The position numbers and the translations under genes are program-made. From Bacillota bacterium (GTDB lineage Bacteria; Bacillota; Clostridia; Acetivibrionales; DSM-1351), in the NCBI GenBank assembly GCA_023441625.1, contig JAEZOA010000168.1, positions 1-18,447 of the forward strand: a stretch of DNA of 18,447 bases, read 5' to 3'. Shown here in pieces: positions 1 to 7,897 of this stretch. Below the pieces are notes generated by a model. It saw only the letters and a list, made by a program, of their open reading frames with translations, had not been told where the DNA came from and did not search any database. Within the stretch, counting starts at the first letter, position 1, and every line of letters begins with the position of its first letter.

Positions 1-387
1 CTTGTAACTATAGAGCTCAAAGGAGATAAAATTTACAGTGCACTTGAAAGAGGTCTGCTGCAATATCCTAACTCGGGGTCAAATGGAGGCTTTCTTCAAG
101 TATCAGGAATTAAGTTTACTTTTGATGCTTCAAAAGCTGCTGGTAAGAGGGTTGTAAGTATAACGACTGAGGATGGCCTGGAATTGGACAAAAATAAATA
201 TTATAAAGTGGCTACAAATGATTATTTATATAATGGTGGGGACGGCTATGAAGAATTCGTTGATGCAAAGTTAATAAGTAAGGGTGAGTTGCTTAAGGAC
301 GTTCTAGCTAAGTATATAAAGTCAAAAGGAACTGTAGCTCCTCAGGAGGAGGGGCGCATTACCGTTAAAAATGAAAGGTATAAGTAA
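1..387 (+). CDS. 5'-nucleotidase-like protein, C-terminal end (5' partial)
   Basis: The reading frame is open from the first base and stops at TAA 385-387, so only the last 128 residues are present. They match the C-terminal substrate-specificity domain of the 5'-nucleotidase/UshA family. An F-L-Q-V-S-G segment lies near residues 37-42, and the conserved N-D-Y-L-Y-N-G-G-D-G-Y element near residues 75-85 shapes the nucleoside pocket. In this family an N-terminal metallophosphatase domain supplies catalysis, usually outside the membrane; it would lie left of the window. No terminator is visible in the 37 bp before the next gene, so read-through into the biosynthetic run is possible. A short internal ATG-type start in this frame is not a real start because homology extends to the window edge. 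The domain call is firm; the substrate is unknown. Confidence 0.85.
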   Translation, partial: LVTIELKGDKIYSALERGLLQYPNSGSNGGFLQVSGIKFTFDASKAAGKRVVSITTEDGLELDKNKYYKVATNDYLYNGGDGYEEFVDAKLISKGELLKDVLAKYIKSKGTVAPQEEGRITVKNERYK

Positions 388-424
388 AAGGTATTAATAA
401 AAATTTATTTATGGATGTGAGGTA

Positions 425-1147
425 TTGAAAAAGGATAGATTTTTTATAAATAGGCAAGAAGGAATTTTAGTAGTATTCGAAGGAATAAGCGGTTGTGGTA
501 AAAGTGGAAGCGTGGAAAGTCTATACAGATATTTGATAGACAGGGGCTTTAAAACTAAAGCGATAGAATGGAATTCAAACAGATTAATTAGAAATATTGT
601 ACAGAAAATTCATTCTGTGAACTTACTTACTCCATTTATTTATAGCATTTTACAATGGATTAGCTTCCTTCTAGACTATTTTTTTAAAATCAGACCAGCT
701 TTAAATAAGAATTATATTTTGATTGCCGACAGGTATTTATATACTGGATATACAAGGGATATTGCAAATGGGGCAAGTAAAATCATAGGTAATAGGCTTA
801 AGGAATCTATCAGAAAACCTGATTTAATTTTCTTTTATGATGTGGATGTACAGGTTTGCTATGAACGAATTGAGAAAAGAGGTAAGACATTATTCCGTCC
901 AAATAAGAAGCTTCAAGGCAATGAGGCCCTAAAAAATGAGAATATAGAGTACCTAATTAATTTAAAGCAGGAATACCTTAATTTATTTCAAAGTTCAGTG
1001 CTGGCAAAGGAAACAAATATAATTTATTTAAGGGTAAGTGATCAATTTTTAGATATGCAGATTAGAAATAATGTTGAAGCATATATAGGTCAAAAAGCAG
1101 AGAAAGGTCTCTTTGTAGATAAAACTGTTATTAGTAAACTAAGCTAA
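425..1147 (+). CDS. thymidylate kinase-like P-loop kinase
   Basis: This 240-residue protein has a Walker A motif G-I-S-G-C-G-K-S at residues 20-27, an A-D-R-Y motif at 101-104 typical of thymidylate kinases, a P-D-L-I-F-F-Y-D-V-D strand at 132-141 and a lid-like R/K-rich segment near 147-162. These place it in the dTMP-kinase-like nucleoside/nucleotide kinase group. Overall it is more divergent and longer than housekeeping Tmk (about 205-215 residues), and it sits at the head of a biosynthetic run. I infer phosphorylation of a pathway nucleotide or other small acceptor rather than cellular dTMP. The start is TTG; GAGG at 419-422 is unusually close to it, but no in-frame ATG or GTG lies nearby and the P-loop begins only 20 residues in, so the start could be slightly off. 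It is first of the tight co-directional set; the next gene is 60 bp away. Confidence 0.75.
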   Translation: MKKDRFFINRQEGILVVFEGISGCGKSGSVESLYRYLIDRGFKTKAIEWNSNRLIRNIVQKIHSVNLLTPFIYSILQWISFLLDYFFKIRPALNKNYILIADRYLYTGYTRDIANGASKIIGNRLKESIRKPDLIFFYDVDVQVCYERIEKRGKTLFRPNKKLQGNEALKNENIEYLINLKQEYLNLFQSSVLAKETNIIYLRVSDQFLDMQIRNNVEAYIGQKAEKGLFVDKTVISKLS

Positions 1148-1149
1148 AA

Positions 1150-1172
1150 TGCAATCAGGCTATAGCCTTGCA
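1150..1172 (+). other. intercistronic hairpin between kinase and carrier-protein genes
   Basis: TGCAA at 1150-1154 pairs with TTGCA at 1168-1172, and inside them GGC (1158-1160) pairs with GCC (1165-1167) around a TATA loop; TCA is bulged on the left. No U-run follows, so it is not a typical rho-independent terminator. It sits about 20 nt before the strong SD of the carrier-protein gene. It could be an mRNA-stabilising or processing element letting the small carrier protein be made at higher level than the kinase. That role is inference, and the stem is short. Confidence 0.3.
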
Positions 1173-1207
1173 GAATAAATAAAAATTAAGAAGGGGAGAG
1201 CAATATT

Positions 1208-1477
1208 ATGATTAAAAAAGAAATTGAAGAGAAGGTATGTGAGTTAGTTAGAGCGTTTTGTATATTTGAAGGTGATAATGTGCAACTAGATGGAGATTTG
1301 AGAGAGGATTATGGTATTGATTCTATAGGGTTGGTAGAACTTCTTGTGGATATTGAAAGCAAATTCGATATTGTTTTTGATAGCAGTTTTCTTACAAGTG
1401 AGTCCTTTTCAACGGCAGGTAACTTGGTAGATTATATTGATCAAAAATTAAACGCTACCTTAGTAGCAGCTGAGTAA
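1208..1477 (+). CDS. acyl/peptidyl carrier protein (first of two)
   Basis: An 89-residue acidic helical protein of standard carrier-protein size. The phosphopantetheine site is D-S-I-G-L with Ser39, followed by a helix II-like segment, V-E-L-L-V-D-I-E-S-K-F-D. An Sfp- or AcpS-type transferase, not in the window, must convert it to holo form. It would carry an acyl or aminoacyl thioester for the enzymes beside it, and its immediate neighbours are the BtrH-like acyltransferase (11 bp downstream) and an AMP-forming ligase, the most likely loading enzyme. The start is ATG with GGGGAG at 1193-1198, about 9 nt upstream. It shares length and Ser position with the second carrier at 9986 but differs clearly in sequence, so it is not a recent duplicate. 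Confidence 0.92.
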   Translation: MIKKEIEEKVCELVRAFCIFEGDNVQLDGDLREDYGIDSIGLVELLVDIESKFDIVFDSSFLTSESFSTAGNLVDYIDQKLNATLVAAE

Positions 1478-1488
1478 GTGGTGATATC

Positions 1489-2607
1489 ATGACAAAGTAT
1501 TCTATTTCGAACGTTCCAATGTATTTTTCTCCATATACAAATGACTGTTTTCAAAATGCATTCGGTTCAATAGTATCATATATAAATCTAAATCCAGATT
1601 TAATACTTGCAGATTATCTTTCATTTATATACAGCCCTGAAACTGGATATCTAGGGTTGAATTATCTTCAAAAGGAGTCTGGCTCGGTTGAATTTACTGA
1701 GGAGGAATTAAATACTTCTTTAGGATATGTTTATTTTCCAGCAACAACTAATTTCAGTATGCGCGAGGCTCAAAAAACCAAGAATATTGAAAATGATCAA
1801 ATTAAAATAACTTGGTATGTAGATGATGACAAGGATATCGCATATTCACGCATGAAAGAATTGATAGATAATGAGATACCTGTAGTAGTGGTAGTGGATT
1901 TATTTTACATGAGATATCATAAAGCATATCAAAAAGAACATGGGATGCATTCAGTAATTGTTACAGGGTATAACGAAGAGGAAAACTATGTAGAAATATT
2001 TGATAAATATAGGTTTTCAAATTGCGATTTTAATGGAAGATTTCCTATAGATGAATTAATGTTGGCAAGGGGCTCTGAATATCATTCAAATACATTTTGT
2101 AGGGCGATTAGAAACTTATGGATGGAATTTAGTAATTATAAGCAGTTCTATTACAGTGAAAAAAGGTGGAAAGAAATTATCGAGGAAAGCTGCAGACGAA
2201 TGTATGGAGAAAAGGATATCCTCAGATGTAAGAGTGGCTTAGGCAGCATAGATGCTTTCAGAAAAGACTTAATTGCCAAAAAAGCTGAAAAAGCTGATCC
2301 ATCACTGATGGGTTTTTTCAGACATTACTATAGTGGAGTATTCAGAAGCTTATCCAGAAGCAGAAATCGATTTAGTGCATTTTTGATTGCGGTTGGTTCT
2401 GAAATTCCGGAGGCTTTAGTGACAGAGGTAACTAGCATATTAAAGGAGGCTGCAAAAGAATGGGAGATTTGTGCAAATCTTAGTATTCGTCTGTCAATTG
2501 TTAAAGATATGAATATAATTGATAAACTAAATGAACAGTTGCTATCAATTAGAAATTACGAAAAAATGGCAGTAGATAAGCTGCACAAATATATAAATGC
2601 AAAGTGA
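1489..2607 (+). CDS. BtrH-like papain/C39-fold acyltransferase
   Basis: A 372-residue protein whose N-terminal half matches the butirosin biosynthesis protein H N-terminal domain family. A likely catalytic Cys20 sits in P-Y-T-N-D-C-F-Q-N-A. A V-V-V-V-V-D-L strand lies at 132-138, then H-G-M-H-S-V-I-V-T-G-Y at 151-161 with likely catalytic His154, then E-I-F-D with Asp172. BtrH moves an acyl group from the BtrI carrier protein to the amine of ribostamycin, so the parallel role is transfer of a carrier-bound acyl or aminoacyl group to an amine or hydroxyl acceptor. The C-terminal half (about 200-372) is helical, basic and not recognised. A weak SD (GGTGA, 1480-1484) precedes the ATG. It lies 11 bp after a carrier protein and 14 bp before a ligase. 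Family is fairly secure; the acceptor is inference. Confidence 0.8.
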   Translation: MTKYSISNVPMYFSPYTNDCFQNAFGSIVSYINLNPDLILADYLSFIYSPETGYLGLNYLQKESGSVEFTEEELNTSLGYVYFPATTNFSMREAQKTKNIENDQIKITWYVDDDKDIAYSRMKELIDNEIPVVVVVDLFYMRYHKAYQKEHGMHSVIVTGYNEEENYVEIFDKYRFSNCDFNGRFPIDELMLARGSEYHSNTFCRAIRNLWMEFSNYKQFYYSEKRWKEIIEESCRRMYGEKDILRCKSGLGSIDAFRKDLIAKKAEKADPSLMGFFRHYYSGVFRSLSRSRNRFSAFLIAVGSEIPEALVTEVTSILKEAAKEWEICANLSIRLSIVKDMNIIDKLNEQLLSIRNYEKMAVDKLHKYINAK

Positions 2608-2621
2608 AGGGAGGTTGACAT

Positions 2622-4151
2622 ATGTTAAAGAAGGAGTATTCGCCATGGAATCTTTTTAAAGAGAGCTGTGAAAAATATCATGACAACATAATGATATTTT
2701 ATAACGAGAAAGAATACACATACGGACAAGTTTTAGAAATAGTCAACGACTTTGCGGAATGTATTGAAAAGTGGGATTTTAATATTGGAGGGGTATACCT
2801 ACCTAATAGTGTAGAGTTTATTTCCAGTATGTTGGGATTAAATAAACAAAAGAAAGCATTTGTATCACTGTCCTATCAGTTTAAAGGGGATGCTCTCATT
2901 GAACTGATAAATTATACCGATATTGAGTTGCTCATTACTGATAAAAAGGGGTATGAGGCTGTTAGGGGACAACTTGATAAAATGAATATCAGAGTGGTTA
3001 TGATTTTGAACGAGACAGGTAGCGTTGAAATACATGAGTTTTTGGACAAGGCTAAAAGAGAGTTACATGGGATAAATGCAGGAGTTTTTGGAATTTGCTT
3101 CACTTCTGGGTCAACATCCACACCCAAAGCAATTGTATTGTCTAATTATGCAATAGTGGGAAATGCACTATCCGTTGCAGAACATCTAGGGTTTACAAGT
3201 GAAGATAGAACGATTATTCCAAGGTCGCTCGCTCAGGTTAGCCCTATATCTGGGGATGTGCTGATGGCAATAAGTCGTGGCGGAGCAATAATAATTCTAA
3301 ACAATGTATTTCATCCTGCAATTTTTTTAAAAGCTATTGAGGAGTACAAGGCAACCAATTTTTATATTGTAAGAACCATGTTGCTACAGGTGCTTGATTA
3401 CCCTAAGTTGAAGGATTTTAATCTAAGTTCAATAAAGAGAATTCTAATAGGAGGGATGATTAACCCCCTTACTTTATACCAAAAAACTGCAGACAGTTTT
3501 CCATGGGTTAAGCTTTATAATGCCTATGGTACTTCTGAAGCTTCTGCAAGAGTTAGCTTCGGAGAGCATGAAGATGTTACCACTCTGTCCTGTGTTATTG
3601 GGAAACCAATGAATGGGTGTTCAATCAAAGTATACAAAGAGGATGGAACAGAAGCTAGAGCAGGGGAAATAGGTGAGGTATACATAGAGAGCGATTTTAT
3701 GATGGAGGGGTATTACAAGGCTGAGCAGTTGACAAGAGCTTCATTGTCTTCCAAAGGCTTCAGAACAAGAGATATCGGATATGAAGATGATGCTGGGCGT
3801 TATTATGTTTTAAGTAGAAATGATGACATGATTATGCAAGGAGGAAGTCGAGCTTATCCAATAGACATTGAAGAAGTGCTGCTTAAGCACGAGGAAGTAA
3901 AGGAATGTGCTGTGCTTGGGGTAGAGGATGTAATGTTAGGGCAAAGAATTGTAGCGCTTGTGTGTTTAAATGAAGGCAGTGGGATAAAGACAAAGGATTT
4001 ATTCAAATGGTGCATAAATGAGCTTGAGGATAGAAAAGTTCCCAAGGAAATTTATCTAGTAGACTCCATTCCGAGAAATGTTATAGGAAAGATAGCTAAA
4101 AATGATGTTAAAGCTTTATATGATTCATTAGTTTCGCAAAAGGGGGTATAA
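2622..4151 (+). CDS. stand-alone AMP-dependent acyl/amino acid ligase
   Basis: A 509-residue member of the ANL adenylate-forming superfamily, of normal length and complete. Visible core motifs are T-S-G-S-T-S-T-P-K at 161-169 (A3, phosphate loop), Y-N-A-Y-G-T-S-E at 299-306 (A5), T-R-D-I-G-Y at 382-387 (A7), S-R-N-D-D-M-I-M-Q-G-G at 398-408 (A8 hinge) and P-R-N-V-I-G-K at 484-490, with catalytic Lys490 (A10). It adenylates a carboxylic acid and passes it to a phosphopantetheine thiol. With free carrier proteins in the operon and no condensation domain, the acceptor is more likely one of them than CoA. I cannot read the substrate from the pocket. The SD GGGAGG at 2609-2614 is 7 nt before the ATG; the next gene starts 5 bp after its stop. 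Confidence 0.88.
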   Translation: MLKKEYSPWNLFKESCEKYHDNIMIFYNEKEYTYGQVLEIVNDFAECIEKWDFNIGGVYLPNSVEFISSMLGLNKQKKAFVSLSYQFKGDALIELINYTDIELLITDKKGYEAVRGQLDKMNIRVVMILNETGSVEIHEFLDKAKRELHGINAGVFGICFTSGSTSTPKAIVLSNYAIVGNALSVAEHLGFTSEDRTIIPRSLAQVSPISGDVLMAISRGGAIIILNNVFHPAIFLKAIEEYKATNFYIVRTMLLQVLDYPKLKDFNLSSIKRILIGGMINPLTLYQKTADSFPWVKLYNAYGTSEASARVSFGEHEDVTTLSCVIGKPMNGCSIKVYKEDGTEARAGEIGEVYIESDFMMEGYYKAEQLTRASLSSKGFRTRDIGYEDDAGRYYVLSRNDDMIMQGGSRAYPIDIEEVLLKHEEVKECAVLGVEDVMLGQRIVALVCLNEGSGIKTKDLFKWCINELEDRKVPKEIYLVDSIPRNVIGKIAKNDVKALYDSLVSQKGV

Positions 4152-4156
4152 AAATT

Positions 4157-5335
4157 ATGAAAAGTGAAGAATTAAATATTGAGAGGCAGTTGATTTTAAT
4201 GACTGCTGTTGAGGTGAAAGAAGCACAAAAAGAAAGTCTAAAAAGGATTATTGAGAATCAGGACCTTGATTGGTCAGAGGTTATCTACCAAGCTGTGACC
4301 CACAGAACACTTAATATGCTTTACTACAATCTCAAAAAATTTAACTTATTTAACGGATTGCAGGATACTGAGTTTCAAAGATTATGTGAAAATCAGTGGG
4401 TTGTTAACGGAGAAAGAAACCGCTATTATTTGGACAGGTTATCTGAAATAATGGAGAAATTTGAGGAAGTAAATTTGGTGGTGCCTATTCTAAAGGGGAA
4501 TCTATTAGCAAGTATGGTTTATCCAGAAATTGAGGCCAGAATTTTCAATGATCTAGATTTAATTATGAAGCTTGAAGATGTTGATGTGCTCACAAAGGAG
4601 ATGGAGAAGCTTGGGTATATACAGGGGGAATTCAACAAGGAAAAGCAGGTTATTGTTGAATCATCAAGGTCTGCAAAAATACTGCAGCAGATGAATACTC
4701 ATGAGATTCAAGAGTTTCTAAAAATTAGTGATAATAAATATGCAAAAGTAATTGAGGTGGATGTAAATCATGATATTTTATGGAAGGGAAATTGCCCCTA
4801 TAAAGTAGATACCAGAGATTTAATTAAAAGAGCTATCCCTATTGAGTTTAATGGTATAAAAGGCTATATGCTCGATTATATCGATAATATCATTCAACTT
4901 TCATGTCACTTGTACAAGGAAGCAACTCTTATGATTTATATAGGAGGAAAAAATGATTTGAAAATATACAAATTTGCAGACCTTCATATGTATATTGGGA
5001 AATTCTATGACAAAATTCAATGGGATTTGTTTATTGAGAGAGTAAAGGAGTATAACTTAGAGAAAGTAGTTTATTATAATTTCTACTATATTGAATTAAT
5101 GTTCGGACAGATTGTACCTGAGTTTGTGGTTGAAAGCTTACGTCCAGAAGATATCACCTATCTTGATGCCTATGCAGTAGAAAGCGAAACGCCTTCCCTT
5201 TGGCAGGTTGATTTTTTTACAAGACTATTTGATGTGAAAAGGGTATTAAGCGTAGATTCTCATCAATATGAAAAGATGAATAAGTTTTTAGAAGCAAAAA
5301 CTAGAAAATTTGCAAATTCAGCATCTAACAAGTGA
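4157..5335 (+). CDS. nucleotidyltransferase-fold protein, NTP_transf_5 type
   Basis: A 392-residue protein. The key segment, residues 110-137, has K-G beginning at 113, Y122, R128 and N-D-L-D-L at 131-135. This is the arrangement of the uncharacterised NTP_transf_5 family, where D-x-D (Asp132, Asp134) would bind metal-NTP. Further conserved-looking pieces are V-D-V-N-H-D-I-L-W near 196-204 and an Asp-rich helix before an H-L-Y motif in the middle third. Proteins of this family recur in natural-product and surface-glycan clusters, but their reaction is mostly unknown; nucleotidyl transfer to a small molecule or sugar is a reasonable guess. The start ATG follows AGGGGG (4141-4146), which overlaps the end of the ligase gene, so the two are translationally close. 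Family call moderate to good; function not known. Confidence 0.7.
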   Translation: MKSEELNIERQLILMTAVEVKEAQKESLKRIIENQDLDWSEVIYQAVTHRTLNMLYYNLKKFNLFNGLQDTEFQRLCENQWVVNGERNRYYLDRLSEIMEKFEEVNLVVPILKGNLLASMVYPEIEARIFNDLDLIMKLEDVDVLTKEMEKLGYIQGEFNKEKQVIVESSRSAKILQQMNTHEIQEFLKISDNKYAKVIEVDVNHDILWKGNCPYKVDTRDLIKRAIPIEFNGIKGYMLDYIDNIIQLSCHLYKEATLMIYIGGKNDLKIYKFADLHMYIGKFYDKIQWDLFIERVKEYNLEKVVYYNFYYIELMFGQIVPEFVVESLRPEDITYLDAYAVESETPSLWQVDFFTRLFDVKRVLSVDSHQYEKMNKFLEAKTRKFANSASNK

Positions 5336-5347
5336 GGAAGTGCAAAA

Positions 5348-6475
5348 ATGAGTAAGGGTGAAATCACAATTTTGTGTTCGGGTTTCGGGCTTGGATTATA
5401 TGTTCCAGGTTTATTATTAGAAAATAGCCTTGAGCAATATGGTATTCCTGCTAAGGTGCATGTTTTTGAGGATTTAATCGATGATGAGAAAAAAGTGCAG
5501 GTTCTAAAAAGTAAAAAAGCATACCATAAAAATCATTCTGTGGCACTTATGTCGACACGAATACCTATGGATATGAGAAAAAGTATAGACATACATCTTG
5601 TAGACCAGCTGATTGGGCTATGGGAACGAGAGGAAAGACAAAATTTCATAGTTTTATCAGGACATTGGCTGCATGTATTGGAGGAATTCAAGGAAAGGAA
5701 TTCCTCGAGAAAAATTAATATCCATATCCTTTATGTGGATGGAGAATTATCCCCTTCCTGGAAAAGCATTAAGTCCATGAAGGCAAATTATAACCAAGGA
5801 ATGCAAGAAATTTGTCTTTATGACAGGGAAAAGCTGAGTATACAATTTCAGATTCCAATCACTGATAAACCACCAGTTCCCTATACCAAAAGAAATGGGA
5901 GGTTTCTTATACACGGTGGTGGATGGGGAGTTGGCAACTATCAAGAAAAAATCCCAGAATTAGAGGATGAGGGTATTCCCCTTGATATTGTGGTTTATGA
6001 TATTTTTGAAGCAAAAGCAAATAGAAATAAAAATAGATATTTTATGATTGATTCTACCTGGGAAGCATGGGAAAAAAACAAGAATGACAGGTACGAGTTT
6101 CCACCTCTAACCCAAATAATAGAAGGGACGGAATCATATTTTGAGGGAGATGATAGGTATCATTCTTTGTTTGAAATTACAAGAGAGGCAAATGCTATTA
6201 TAGGAAAACCGGGAGCTGGAACCTTGATGGATTCGTTGGGGGCAGCAACTCCGTTAATAATATTAGAGCCTTTCTGCGATCACGAATTAAAGAATGCACA
6301 AGTATGGGAAAGTGCTGGCTTTGGTATAAGGTATGAAAAATGGAAAGAGAGCGGATATTCAACTGATATGCTTAAAACTCTTCATGACAATCTTATAGAA
6401 AAGAGGGCGCAAATAGCTGACATTTCATTATATTTTGCCCAAAAGGTGATGGAAATGTCTGAAGCTGAACATTAA
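5348..6475 (+). CDS. MurG/UDP-glycosyltransferase-like (GT-B fold) glycosyltransferase
   Basis: A 375-residue protein with GT-B architecture. The N-terminal domain has a glycine-rich loop G-F-G-L-G-L-Y-V-P-G at 12-21, and an interdomain H-G-G-G-W-G-V-G lies at 189-196. The C-terminal donor-binding domain has K-P-G-A-G-T-L-M-D-S-L at 287-297, then T-P-L-I at 301-304, E307 and D-H-E-L-K-N at 311-316. That C-terminal signature resembles GT28 and related UDP-sugar-binding enzymes (MurG, MGDG synthase, antibiotic glycosyltransferases). The expected role is transfer of a sugar from an NDP-sugar to the pathway acceptor. It has no obvious transmembrane segment, so it is probably cytoplasmic. GAGGA at 5334-5338, overlapping the previous stop, gives the ATG start. 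The acceptor and sugar cannot be read from sequence. Confidence 0.75.
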   Translation: MSKGEITILCSGFGLGLYVPGLLLENSLEQYGIPAKVHVFEDLIDDEKKVQVLKSKKAYHKNHSVALMSTRIPMDMRKSIDIHLVDQLIGLWEREERQNFIVLSGHWLHVLEEFKERNSSRKINIHILYVDGELSPSWKSIKSMKANYNQGMQEICLYDREKLSIQFQIPITDKPPVPYTKRNGRFLIHGGGWGVGNYQEKIPELEDEGIPLDIVVYDIFEAKANRNKNRYFMIDSTWEAWEKNKNDRYEFPPLTQIIEGTESYFEGDDRYHSLFEITREANAIIGKPGAGTLMDSLGAATPLIILEPFCDHELKNAQVWESAGFGIRYEKWKESGYSTDMLKTLHDNLIEKRAQIADISLYFAQKVMEMSEAEH

Positions 6476-6502
6476 TATATTATCAAATTAAGGGGGATTC
6501 AA

Positions 6503-7855
6503 ATGAAAGCATCTGTAATTATACCTACTTATAACCGTAGTGAATTATTAAAGTATACACTGTTCTCACTTATAACACAGGACTTTCCAAGCAAGGAGTA
6601 TGAAGTAATAGTAATAGATGATGGTTCAAGTGATAACACGAAAGAGGTTGTAGATTCTTTTAAAAGTCAATTAAGGCTTACATACTACTTTCAGGAGGAT
6701 AAAGGGTTCCGTGTTGCTCTTGCAAGAAATGAAGGCATTAAGAGGGCAAAAGGGGATGTGATGATCTTTATTGACACTGGAGTTGTTGTTGGGGAAACTT
6801 TTGTCAGAGAACATTACAACGCACACTTTGGTAATAATACTGAGAATTCAACCGGTACAAGAGAAAAATATGCTGTAATTGGGTATGTGTATGGTTTTAG
6901 TTACGAATACGAAAATGGAGCTCAGCTGCCAGATTACATTGATTTTAATAGACCAAATCAAATGATAACAAAATTAAGAGAGACTAACTACTTCCATGAT
7001 ATGAGGGAGGAGATTTATTCGGAATTTAATGATGACTTGAGCAGAATTCCAGTAGCTTGGTTCCTATTCTATACAAATAATGTATCTGTTGAGAGAGAAG
7101 AGCTGCTTGCAGTGGGCTGCTTTGATGAAACCTTTATTAGATGGGGAGTTGAGGATGTTGAATGTGCGTATAGATTACAAAAAAATAATATAAAGTTTAA
7201 ACTGTCTCGAGAGGCTTGTGGAGTCCATTATCCACATGAGAGACATGTGGGTGACAATTATGTTACTGGAAGAATGAACATGCGGAAGTTTTATAAAAAA
7301 TTTCAGGAAGATGTGGTGGAACTTTATACCACTGCTCGTAATTTTGATTTTATCCATCAATATATGAGTTTCTCCTTATATACTGAGAGGTTAGGAGAAG
7401 TACCTCTTTTCTCAAGTATACTCTCAGAGGAAGCTGTAAAATATCTTTCTGAAGAAATAGCACCTCAAAAAAATATAGTTTTTGGGTGTCAGGATGGAGC
7501 CTTGCTGGACATATGTAAAAGTGCTGCCGCTACAGAAGCCGATATAAATTTATTCTTAAAGGCTCGGGATTCCCATTTAAACGTAGACCTTCACCGTGGC
7601 TTAGGAGTTAGGACATTCCATCACACCAGAAACTTTGATATAAGTCTTATTGCGGGGGCAGCGATAGTATTGGATAAAAACTTTATAAATAATCTAGTAG
7701 ATGAAGCGTTGAGAGTTTCAAAAGCAGTCTACTGGCTAAAGGTTGAAAATAGTACTGATGTGACTGATTACCCATATTCAGAAGTAAGGAAATTTGAAAA
7801 TGGAGTAAGTCTATGTAAAATAGAACCAAATCCCAATATAGTACATATGCCCTAA
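6503..7855 (+). CDS. GT2-family glycosyltransferase with C-terminal extra domain
   Basis: A 450-residue protein with a GT-A/GT2 N-terminal domain: V-I-I-P-T-Y-N-R at 5-12, V-I-D-D-G-S-S-D at 37-44, and R-N-E-G at 75-78. A galactosyltransferase-C-like segment R-W-G-V-E-D-V-E-C-A-Y-R-L lies at 213-225, with Glu217-Asp218 as the likely base region. The usual metal-binding D-x-D is D-T-G at 91-93, so the second acidic residue is missing. Residues 325-440 go beyond a normal GT2 enzyme. They read like a Rossmann segment (I-V-F-G-C-Q-D-G-A-L-L-D-I, then F-D-I-S-L-I-A-G-A-A-I-V-L), as in a divergent methyltransferase; that is tentative. It probably acts together with the GT-B enzyme just upstream. 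The start ATG has a GGGGG SD at about 6491-6495. Confidence 0.8.
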   Translation: MKASVIIPTYNRSELLKYTLFSLITQDFPSKEYEVIVIDDGSSDNTKEVVDSFKSQLRLTYYFQEDKGFRVALARNEGIKRAKGDVMIFIDTGVVVGETFVREHYNAHFGNNTENSTGTREKYAVIGYVYGFSYEYENGAQLPDYIDFNRPNQMITKLRETNYFHDMREEIYSEFNDDLSRIPVAWFLFYTNNVSVEREELLAVGCFDETFIRWGVEDVECAYRLQKNNIKFKLSREACGVHYPHERHVGDNYVTGRMNMRKFYKKFQEDVVELYTTARNFDFIHQYMSFSLYTERLGEVPLFSSILSEEAVKYLSEEIAPQKNIVFGCQDGALLDICKSAAATEADINLFLKARDSHLNVDLHRGLGVRTFHHTRNFDISLIAGAAIVLDKNFINNLVDEALRVSKAVYWLKVENSTDVTDYPYSEVRKFENGVSLCKIEPNPNIVHMP

Positions 7856-7897
7856 AGGTCTATATAGTAAGAATAAAAGAATTGAGGCTTATCTACT

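Noticed and set aside
2912..3127. minus-strand frame inside the AMP ligase
   Set aside because: It overlaps the A3 motif region of a clear ligase and has no SD or homology.
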